From: Diphasiastrum complanatum | Taxonomy: Eukaryota; Streptophyta; Lycopodiopsida; Lycopodiales; Lycopodiaceae | Direction: 5' to 3' | Assembly (NCBI GenBank): GCA_029204225.1 | Contig: CM055110.1 | Coordinates: 20,256,410-20,320,409, forward strand | Length of the DNA: 64,000 nt | In this document: piece after piece, positions 45,440 to 55,607 of the stretch | Numbering within the stretch: the stretch's first letter is position 1 | Layout: each line of letters starts with the position of its first letter | Program-made: the position numbers and the translations under genes | The notes under the pieces: model-generated | Database searches by the model: none | What the model saw: the letters and a program-made list of their open reading frames with translations, nothing else | Told to the model about the DNA's origin: nothing

Positions 45440-47815
45440 ATGAAGAAAAATGTTCAGTTTGAGAAAATGAAAAATGAAATTGCAGAGACTGTTTTGATTA
45501 CGGTTCAATCGTACCTGGATGCAAATGTGATAGTGGGTGAAGAGAACTTGTCTTCTGCATCCATATCGAGTAAGATTAGCAAGAAATTATTATAATGATG
45601 GAATCTTCAAAGTAGTTGGCCAACCACTTCATATAACTGAATTATACAAATCAGAATATGGTGAGCTCAATTACAACGATTGCAATAATATTTTTCTTGA
45701 TATTGAAAATGTTCTAAAATACATTATTCGATTCTATAAACTAGACGAACATCGGGTAAATGGAAAGATCATTATTGTAATAAAATTGGATGAATCCGAA
45801 ATCATCAAAGGTCAAAAGTTGGAACGAGTGAGTGTCACTTTAATAAACAAAATTTCAGATACAGATGATCAAACGTTTAGTGTTCAATCGAAAAATCACA
45901 TATGGTGGTTGGCGGCATTCCAGGTATACATTTCAATTTTCTTTTAAAGTATGGTTATTAACATTTCATACATTGCATTTTTTATTGACATGTCTGTGAA
46001 AATGTCAAAATCATGCTTGATCTAGGCCAAAATCATGTACATATTATGTTTACACATGTGTGGAGCTTGTTTCCACATGTGAATTAAATGCATTTATCAT
46101 TTAGATTAGTCATATAGGTTGTACATACCATTTCATTTGAGATCTAGTGGCTAAAATGGCCAAAATCTAGTTTTCTAGCTATATGCCACTTGGCATCATT
46201 TTATTGGTAGGAGAAGCTATTTCACATGGATAGGAGTGATCTCGCACGTGCCAAGGACTGCTCACATGTGTCAAAACATCAGTAGTAGGTGAGATCCAAC
46301 TTGTATTAGATATTTGTGCAAGTCCCTATAAATTAGAAAAATTGCCTAAAATCAAGGGAGGTGGCTATAAGTTAGGAAACTTGGTCTATGTCCCATATTG
46401 ATGATTATTGGTGGATCCTTTGATGAGTAGGCACTCTCACACATGCCAAATCAGCTGAGTAAGCATCAGCTCTTGTGTATATATAGTGGCTCATTTGGCC
46501 ATAATTGACATGGAAGCTAAATCTTGGTTTTGGTGCATTTTTTGAGTAATCTCTCCATTTGTCTTGCTATTTATGCATTGATTGGTTTCTTAGCTTAGTA
46601 TACTTCATACTCAGTCTATTGTCTGTACTCTGACAGGTCTTCACACGTGTGAAACCAGCAAGCTCAAGTTTTGGTCATAAATGATTGTTCTTGTTAGATT
46701 TCTTCATTTAGATTTGATCTAAATGCTATCTAATCTTGTGTAGATTAATAGATTAATCTAATCTAACATCCAATCACACTTGTGGATGTCATGCATTACT
46801 TGCTTCTCTACAGGTCTTGAAAGAGGACCATAAAATACTTTCATGGATATTTTCAAGGACAAACTATGGCGAGATTATAAAGAGACATTTGGAGGGTGAG
46901 AAATTTATAGTCGAAAACCATGGAAGTTTTCAAATTCAATGGCACCTTGCAGGGGAATTGAAAACATTAAAATGTATGTATAATGTCTCTCATGGGACAA
47001 CATCAAAACATCCATGTCTTTATTGCATGAAGGATTGCTACAATATGAATCTGGGACGATCAACAAACATTGGCCCAACACGAGAAGCAGAAGATCCAAA
47101 TATGAAAAGTATTCTGCCAATTCCATTAAAAAATGTTCACATATGCACATTGCATGCTGAGGTTTGTATTATTGAAAAACTTATTTACCTGCATATTCTC
47201 CTAACATGGAATCATAAACTAGAGTCTGTGGCTAAAGCAGCAATTAGGAGGTTGGAAATAGTTTCGTCAAAGGCAGGACTACATAAAAGGAATGTCACAA
47301 TTGGAAAAAGTGACAGACTCTTTGGAAAAAAAGGAAACGTTCATAATAAGCCATCAATTGGAGGTGCTAAAGCAAGAAGATTCTTATCCAATCACACATG
47401 CAAAGAATCTAGTGTCAGATACGAAATTTGAAGAGAAATTGTTCAAGCCACATGAACACTGAAAGGAAGTAATTGAGTGGAAAAGGGACAAATGTGGACC
47501 AACTTAGACAAACTCATAGGTGTTATCAGAAAAGAAAACCTATCATTAGAAGATATGAGGACTTTGCAAGATCATTGCACCACATTTGTAAAATCTGTAC
47601 ATGATTGTTGGGGAAAAGACAACGTTACACATTACATGGTACTAATCTATTTCATTATCTGGTACTTATCTCATTCATGCTTATATTTTTTCTACTGATG
47701 TAACAAATCAAAACTCTTATTTGTAGCACATCTTTCTTCATCATGCAACTTATTTTGCAAAGGAATATGGGAGCTTAAGTATCTGGTCATCACAAGGCAT
47801 GAAAAAAACTCATTG
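45440..47815 (+). pseudogene. Multi-exon gene of an uncharacterised, mobile-element-like family (CxxC type)
   Basis: A first exon from about 45440 (MKKNVQFEKMKNEIAETVL) has one frameshift near 45590 and ends WWLAAFQ at 45923. The next, at 46814, continues in phase (VLKEDHKILSWIFSRTNYG). It contains KHPCLYCMKD and NVHICTLHAE, then runs past stops at about 47430-47470 to WGKDNVTHYM at 47639. A third exon at 47727-47815 reads HIFLHHATYFAKEYGSLSIW. The order (C-x2-C, a later LHA, then THYMHIFLHH...YGSL) resembles large repetitive proteins I recall from plants, cnidarians and protists, perhaps transposase-derived; I cannot name the family. The in-frame stops suggest a decayed copy. Confidence 0.5.
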
Positions 47816-48079
47816 GTAAGCAAGATGAGCATTTCATAGAGCTACAAATCATGGAGGACACAATTCAAAAAATAAATATTTAGGTCAACTTTTTCAGTGG
47901 TTTTATAGAAGAGCACAATTTAGATATCAAGCTTAGACTTGCCAAATGGTACGATGTTTTGACAGGAATTCAAATTCATAACAAAAGAGAGATTCTTGTA
48001 ATATGTCTTTTACGAAAAATTGTTTACTTATCATCATCATCCTCTTCAAGATAGAGGATGGTTGAGAATGCACAAGGTC
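47816..48079. other. Spacer, no gene seen
   Basis: AT-rich sequence. An open stretch (EDTIQKINI) after the last exon ends quickly. Confidence 0.4.
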
Positions 48080-48310
48080 CTAAAAATGAACAAAACAAAA
48101 ACTATTTATATCTTGAACAGGAGTACTAATAATCTGAGAAAAATCATTAAGAAGAGAAAATAATTTATAATGATTCTCATGAACTAGCTTATCGATATTG
48201 AAAGGTGTAAATTTTTTTTTGAAAAAATACTCTAATTTCTTAGATGGAATGTCATTGGCATTCAAAAATTCCAGAAGTTTGTTATCTGAGGACATGGAGG
48301 AACTAGCCAT
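48080..48310 (-). CDS. Small ORF of 76 residues downstream of a motif array
   Basis: The predicted protein starts MASSSMSSDNKLLEFLNAND and has a helical, phenylalanine/lysine-rich body (KLEYFFKKKFTPFN). I do not recognise it. It deserves listing because its ATG lies 10 bp from the first unit of an alternating 18-bp motif array, the same arrangement as the ORF at 54796. The two share a short pattern (EFLNANDIPSKKLEYF against EFGITDSLEYF, both followed by F-[TS]-P-F). This may be a first exon or a relic of a paralogue. Confidence 0.35.
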   Translation of the reverse strand: MASSSMSSDNKLLEFLNANDIPSKKLEYFFKKKFTPFNIDKLVHENHYKLFSLLNDFSQIISTPVQDINSFCFVHF

Positions 48311-48319
48311 ATTGAACCT

Positions 48320-48560
48320 AATATCGGTTCAACGCACCTGAATGATTTCGGTCGAGGACTGAAAAACAGGACGCACGTTGATCCGATATTTCGTTGAAAA
48401 AGGACGTTATCGTTTTGACGAGACTGAAAATTTTTGGACGAGCACACGAGCAATGCACGCGTTGATCCGATATTACGTCAAAAGAGACTGATATCGCTTC
48501 AGAGCGCCTGAATGAATCCGACCGTGCACTATAAGACAAGGCGCGTATCGATTCAATATT
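48320..48560. repeat. Motif array 1: alternating 18-bp motif
   Basis: Six units alternate in orientation. Forward: AATATCGGTTCAACGCAC at 48320, a degenerate TTATCGTTTTGACGAG at about 48405, GATATCGCTTCAGAGCGC at 48490. Reverse: GCACGTTGATCCGATATT at 48373, CACGCGTTGATCCGATATT at about 48456, GCGCGTATCGATTCAATATT at 48541. Forward-to-reverse starts are 51-53 bp apart and reverse-to-forward about 32-34 bp. The array sits directly upstream of the minus-strand ORF at 48310. Confidence 0.8.
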
Positions 48561-48885
48561 GTGAGAGAAAGACAGAAAACAAAATGAAAAAGGAGTTCAG
48601 AATAAAAAATCAAGAAATCGCAGTATGGAGAGTGGTGCTCATATTTATAGCCTATTCATGTTAATCACAGCCATACATTTGTCCCTGATCCTAAAATTTG
48701 TACTTGCACCGCACAACAATAAATCGATATCATTAAAACAAATATTAAATAGACATCATTGAAAAACGTGTACGAGGGCAATTATTACATATTCTCGTCC
48801 TATTTAAGCACCTTAAAGATAAATTTTTTTTCTTTTGAGATAATTGTTCATTTAGAACATTTTCATAAGGCAGAGCATTTTGAAA

Positions 48886-48993
48886 GAGCCGATATTGATA
48901 CCACGCGAGCGAAATGCTTCATGAGAACACATCAAATAGACGTGCATTGATGCGATACTTCGGTATGGCAACTCAAATATCGGTTCAACGCAC
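48886..48993. repeat. Motif array 1b
   Basis: A forward unit (GATATTGATACCACGCGAG) at about 48890, a reverse unit (CGTGCATTGATGCGATACTT) at 48941, and a forward unit at 48976-48993 that is identical over 18 bases to the one at 48320. The spacings (51 and 35) match array 1, so both belong to one repeat family. Confidence 0.75.
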
Positions 48994-49156
48994 GTTACAA
49001 GAAAGATATTTTTCAACCTGGACTTCACGCATGGATTCGCTATTGGAATGCAATATGAATAATCAAAGCTTGCTTCAATAGATTTCTCATACAGTCCAAG
49101 CTAAAAAATATCTGCCGAGCAAGCTCTGATGATTTATATTGCCTTCCAATATACTT

Positions 49157-50160
49157 TCACAGTGATTCAGATAGATTCACTAGGGGACTCTGATATTGGA
49201 TGAGCGCACCTGAGAGAAGAAAGAGTTTTTTCACTTGAACTACGTGCGTCGAATCGCCAACAATAACCTCATTTTCTCTTGAGATTATACACTTGTCAAT
49301 TTGAAACTTGACATCCAATCCACTATCAAACAACTGTCCTACACTAATGAGATTCTTGGTTAGTCTAGGTACATAAAGTACATCATGTAAGCAAAAAGAT
49401 TTTGATGATGATGCATGCAGTGGAATACTACCTATTCCTTCAATTCTACACTCTACATCATTAGCGGTATAGATTGATCTTTTTGCACCTAGATATGGCA
49501 TGAGACTAGTGAAAGATTTTCTAGAACTAGACATATGGGAACTAGCACCACTATCTATCCACCAGACTTCTTCATTTCTGAAAGGAAAATATGAAAAAAT
49601 AGACATAATTAAAGAATCATCTCTTTCACTCTCAACACCTTCACACTCATCCTCATTAGTAAGGTTAGCTTTCTTAGATTGGTTCTTCTTCTTGAAACAG
49701 TTTGATGCATAGTGTTCTTTCCACAGAAAAACACTTGATCTTTGACAGCTTCTTCTTGCCACTGGATGTTGCAGCGTGTGGACTGATCCTCACCATGTTC
49801 CTTGGCTTTGTCCTTCTTGAAGTGTTGTTGTCCTTTTCTCTTGCTTCTTGACTTGTCTCTGATGAAGAGTGCTTTGTCATCTCCACCATCTTTCAATGAA
49901 AGTCTGTTGATCCTCAGCATCTTGTTCTCTTGCCTGCTTTCTTCAGCAATGAGAACACCTTGCAGTGTGTCCAAGGATGGAAGATCCTCTCTGACAGCAT
50001 AAGTCTGCACAATATTGTCATACTCATCTCTAAGTCCATTTAAGACTACTTGAACAAGTTCAGTGTGCAGGTTCAACTTCTTCATGTACTATCATCTGAG
50101 TGAATTGTTGATATCTTGACCAAGCCTTTGCCAAGTGTCCTAATTTCTACTGACATTTTC
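49157..50160 (-). pseudogene. Ty1/copia gag-protease fragment
   Basis: From right to left: gag C-terminal region (SRYQQFTQMI near 50120; LVQVVLNGLRDEYDNIVQTY), a zinc-knuckle relic (FFCGK, then HYASNCFKKK) around 49690-49740 spread over frames, and then an intact aspartic protease (VWWIDSGASSHMSSSRKSF) from about 49590. The frame ends at 49157 shortly after VKKLFLLS, the position where the pre-integrase region should begin. There is no integrase or RT downstream. It ends where the copia element at 60.56 kb, on the other strand, begins. Confidence 0.83.
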
Positions 50161-50184
50161 ATGAACATTATGTTTGCAATACAG

Positions 50185-50449
50185 ATCAACATTGGTTGTT
50201 GAAGACCATTTGGTTGATGAGATTTCAATTGAAAACTCACTAGGCTCTATCTTGACTTCTAAATCTATGAAATCAATGTTAAATAATAACAAAATGAAAA
50301 AGATTAAGTCTTCAGTTACTGGTAGCATTATGGGTGAAATTGAAAAATTATTAGACACTACATTGCTCCAGGGGGCATGTGACTTTTCTAGCATCAGTAG
50401 GGAAGCATATGCAACAATGTTTAAGATGATAAAGGAGGCATTTGCACAG
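50185..50449 (+). CDS. Putative exon of an unknown gene
   Basis: The open stretch has an acceptor (ATACAG) before it and a donor (GCACAG, GTAAAT) after it. It encodes STLVVEDHLVDEISIENSLG and a helical, lysine-rich segment ending KEAFAQ. It joins in phase with the exon at 50565. I do not recognise the product. It may be the 3' part of the gene that starts at 45.4 kb, separated from it by the copia fragment, but no shared domain proves this. Confidence 0.4.
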
Positions 50450-50564
50450 GTAAATATTAAAAAAATTTCAATCCCACGCCATTGGTGATAGGCGAACTTT
50501 TTGTACATCAAAAATATCTCTAATTTTGTAAAATTATCTGGCAAGTGAAAATATAATGAATTAG

Positions 50565-50747
50565 GCAATTTCTCTCCATGCACAACTACAAAATGCTTTA
50601 GCTAAGCAATTGCATTCAAAGCATCTGGAGAGACAGTTTGACCCTGTAGAGATCCTTGTAATGTTAGGTCATTTTGAAGTCATGCATGCATTCTCTGAAG
50701 ACGAGAATTTTCGATTGTGTGAACCACTTTGTAAGTTTGAAGTCTGA
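50565..50747 (+). CDS. Putative terminal exon of an unknown gene
   Basis: After the acceptor AATTAG, 60 codons read AISLHAQLQNALAKQLHSKH, continue FDPVEILVMLGHF and HAFSEDENFRLCEPL, and end at TGA (50745-50747). Splicing from 50449 gives KEAFAQAISLHAQ without a frame break. Composition is helical and amphipathic. No family recognised. Confidence 0.4.
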   Translation, partial: AISLHAQLQNALAKQLHSKHLERQFDPVEILVMLGHFEVMHAFSEDENFRLCEPLCKFEV

Positions 50748-50952
50748 AAGTATTTGTTTTGGAAAGTAAAAAAGCTCAGTTTCTTCAATAGTCTTTCAAT
50801 CTCATGTATGGTTTCATCGTCCTCAAGTTTAAAAAGGAATTTGTAAGAAGGATCAAGTCATGTGAACGAGTAAATGCTCTCACATGTCAAGATGTTGTTC
50901 ACACGTGTGGATCTGGATGTACTAGATAAGATATACATATTCTCTTAGATCG

Positions 50953-50956
<4 letters not shown>

Positions 50957-50991
<35 letters not shown>
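50957..50991 (+). repeat. (TG)n microsatellite
   Basis: About 17 TG units. Confidence 0.95.
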
Positions 50992-51104
50992 ATATGTATT
51001 GTATGTATGATTAGTAAAAAATTAGGGTCTAGGTGTGACTAGGGAGAGCAAAGTGGGTTTACCACACCCTTACATTCTCTCTTTAAAATATCTTTATATA
51101 TTCA

Positions 51105-53153
<2,049 letters not shown>

Positions 53154-54248
53154 TCAAAAAATAATGGAACTTAACTTATCATCACAATACTCAAAATTGG
53201 CTTCTTTTGCCTTTACCGCTCCCATGAAAAATGGACTAACAACAAAAACTCTACCATGGGAATCGAAACTAATACTATTCTGCAAAAAAGATACTCCGGC
53301 TTCTACTATTACATCTAAAAGTTCTAAGGTTTTATCTTTCAGCTCCGCACAAAATTTGGGACCTAATCTAAAGCTTGTACATGTATTTGGAAGAAAAAAA
53401 TCAAAAAAGTTACCGAGAAGATCAATTTTATAAGCTAGGTAGGCCTCATATTGATTATAATGGTCGGAATCAAAATAAACTTGGGCTGGATTGTATGGAA
53501 TTCTCACAAAAAGATTATGTACAAGAGCAAAAACAGAAGTGGAAACAATGTTTACAGATTTCTCTATTAGTTTGTCGAGCACCCCTTGGGTAATCAACAC
53601 TTTTGGTGATGAAACATGCTGAGGAGCTGGAAGAATAAAAGGAGGAGGAAGGGGTGAAGATTTTCGATCTGAGTCAGATTCTCCAACATCTGACTCAGAG
53701 CTCAGGAAGATATGGGGTCTCTTGGCCGGGATACGTCTAGGAGGAAGATAAGCAGCTGGCCTTTGAGATCCAACCTTCTTGAGGACAGTTTGCTTCCTCT
53801 TCCTCCTAGAGGTAGTAGGCAAGTCGGTTATATCCAGAGGCAGGTCTCTGGAGGTGCTGGCATTATCAACATGCAGACCAAAATATCGGTCACGAAGCCT
53901 TTTGAGAATGACGAAGTCCTTTTGCATGATGGTGACACGCTTATCATGCACTGTCAAAAGACAAGTATCCTCAAAAGACTGGGACATAAAATCTTCTGCA
54001 GCACCTTGTAAGACCTGCATGGTTGTCATGGCAAAACAAACATTCAGCCCAAGTGATAGAGTGACATTCCTCATAGATCGGCTGAAAGGAGCTCTAGGGA
54101 TTAACAATTCAGTTGTTCTCTGGAGTTTTCTGATCTCCCTCAGCCAGACTTGCTTCCTGTCACGTCTACGGCCAGTTTCAGTGGGAACATGGAAATGGGA
54201 TGGCTGTACAGTGGTTATGGCATGGGTAGGGGATTTGGTCCTGGCCAT
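53154..54248 (-). CDS. Histone H3/CenH3-like fold fused to an unknown C-terminal domain
   Basis: This intact ORF gives 364 residues from MARTK (ATG 54246-54248; two upstream in-frame ATGs exist, but MARTK is the conserved H3 start). After a tail ending RRRDRKQV it reads WLREIRKLQRTTELLIPRAP, then about 28 residues of alpha-1/loop-1/alpha-2, QGAAEDFMSQSFEDT, and KRVTIMQKDF: the H3 fold in correct order at about residues 35-120. LLIPRAPF and KRVTIMQKDF resemble plant CenH3 more than H3.1. Loop 1 is not lengthened. Beyond the fold come a basic patch (RRKRK), an S/P/D-rich linker (SSESDVGESDSDRKSSPLPP) and about 150 hydrophobic residues of unknown type (VLITQGVLDKLIEKSVNIV ... FFDFFLPNTC). Plant CenH3 genes have introns; this has none. 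It is divergent from the ORF at 54796. Confidence 0.75.
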   Translation of the reverse strand: MARTKSPTHAITTVQPSHFHVPTETGRRRDRKQVWLREIRKLQRTTELLIPRAPFSRSMRNVTLSLGLNVCFAMTTMQVLQGAAEDFMSQSFEDTCLLTVHDKRVTIMQKDFVILKRLRDRYFGLHVDNASTSRDLPLDITDLPTTSRRKRKQTVLKKVGSQRPAAYLPPRRIPAKRPHIFLSSESDVGESDSDRKSSPLPPPFILPAPQHVSSPKVLITQGVLDKLIEKSVNIVSTSVFALVHNLFVRIPYNPAQVYFDSDHYNQYEAYLAYKIDLLGNFFDFFLPNTCTSFRLGPKFCAELKDKTLELLDVIVEAGVSFLQNSISFDSHGRVFVVSPFFMGAVKAKEANFEYCDDKLSSIIF

Positions 54249-54330
54249 CATTCTCAAAAGAAGAAAATTAACAAAAAAAAGTTATAACAAAAACAAAGTG
54301 GATGAAAATAAAAAAATTTGCGATAAAAGA

Positions 54331-54510
54331 GCACTTGAGATCGATACCAGAACTAAATATCTGTTTCGAACGCAAGATATACAGAGATTATTTAAAGAAA
54401 CGAGATGCGCGTTCGAAAGCGGTATTGGACTACCAACAGTCGGTCTCGAGCGCACTATGAGAGGGCGAAAGTTTGAACGGTGAGAGAGCGCACTTGAGGG
54501 CGATATTGGG
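54331..54510. repeat. Motif array 2 between divergent ORFs
   Basis: Units alternate: reverse GCACTTGAGATCGATACC at 54331, forward AAATATCTGTTTCGAACGCA at 54355, reverse GCGCGTTCGAAAGCGGTATT at 54407, forward CGGTCTCGAGCGCAC at 54441, and reverse GCGCACTTGAGGGCGATATT at 54488. It begins 83 bp upstream of the histone-fold ATG, in the 547-bp gap before the plus-strand ORF at 54796. Confidence 0.78.
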
Positions 54511-54549
54511 AGTGAAAACCAAAAAATTTGCAAAAAAATGAAAATTTCG

Positions 54550-54562
54550 AGGACTTATATAT
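54550..54562 (+). promoter_or_regulatory. TATA-like box in the divergent promoter region
   Basis: ACTTATATATACG lies between the two divergent ORFs. It could serve the plus-strand gene (about 235 bp before its ATG) or either direction. This rests on sequence appearance only. Confidence 0.35.
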
Positions 54563-54746
54563 ACGAAATTCTTGCACATGTGAAAAGATGGTCGAGACAC
54601 GTGTCGTCAGCTAATTGGTCTACGTGGAATGTCCGTACTGACAATGATGACCCAATTATAAGGCCACATGGGCTGGGACACGTGCACCAATCCAATTTCG
54701 ACGCATGTCATTCATTGCCTTGACGTGCTTGCCTAACCTGTAGTTT

Positions 54747-54767
54747 GCGCCTGAGAGCGATATTTGG
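54747..54767. repeat. Single motif unit beside the 54796 start
   Basis: GCGCCTGAGAGCGATATTTGG is a reverse-orientation unit that starts 49 bp before the ATG at 54796. It belongs to the same family as arrays 1 to 3. Confidence 0.7.
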
Positions 54768-54795
54768 AATTTTACGTCTGTTGTTTTTGTTTGAT

Positions 54796-55600
54796 ATGTC
54801 CAATTTTGATTCTAGTTTGTTTTTTTTTTTCCATGAATTTGGTATTACTGATAGTTTGGAGTATTTCAAATCTCTTTTTTCTCCTTTTATTTTTATTCTA
54901 CCTTCTATAACTGAGGGCCCTGATGTGGAGGCATTTTCTGAGATATATCTCAGATTTAGGTCCCTGCTCAATACTCCGTTATTCAGATTTCAGAATAAGG
55001 ACAAGATTTATTATCAGGACCTGGTGGCACTCAACAAGCATATCTATAAAGCTAAGCTTGACAGAATGTTTACCAAGTTACATAATGATTTCAAGTTTGT
55101 AGATGAGTGCCCAATTCATAATAAAAAATGTAGATTTGTTGATTTTCAATCTATTTTTTTTTTTTTGTTAAATATTTCAAACGATTCCGAGGTTGTCCCT
55201 TCCACTTCTGAAGCTGCTTCTTCTAGTGGTACAAAGTCTGAAAAATCAAAGATTGTAGATATAGATACTTTTTTTTATTGATACGAGCGCTAATTTAGAT
55301 GATTGTTCTGATTTTGATCCTGCTTGAAATAGGGTATCGTTTATAGGCCCTAGAACACCCACTACCCTTTCTCCTTCTGATAAATCTTTGATCACTTTGC
55401 CTACTTGTAATATAAATAATAATTCTTTTTTGACAATATGGGATATATCGGATCTTTTTGACTTCACTGAAGCTGAGACTCTTTGCAATTTGAACAAAGA
55501 GCTTAATGAAGTTTAGGATATAATTGATTTTGATGCTGATGATCTTTTTCCTAGTGTTGATGATATACATAATGATAAGTTTTATTCAGGAAAAGATTGC
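54796..55600 (+). pseudogene. Unknown acidic/phenylalanine-rich protein, divergent from the histone-fold gene
   Basis: The ORF from ATG 54796 runs 161 codons to 55281 (MSNFDSSLFFFFHEFGITDS ... FVDECPIHNKKC ... SSSGTKSEKSKIV). After a shift near 55270 the coding pattern continues with two stops (FIDTSANLDDCSDFDPA, then RTPTTLSPSDKSLITLPTC, DIIDFDADDLFPSVDDI) to about 55600. The tail is strongly acidic, which could suit a histone-binding partner, but that is speculation. I know no family. The start resembles the small ORF at 48310. Confidence 0.4.
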
Positions 55601-55607
55601 TTAAAAA

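Noticed and set aside
53154-54248. The histone-fold ORF as ordinary histone H3
   Set aside because: Loop and alpha-2 residues depart strongly from H3, the N-tail lacks the usual lysine spacing after MARTK, and about 240 extra residues follow the fold.
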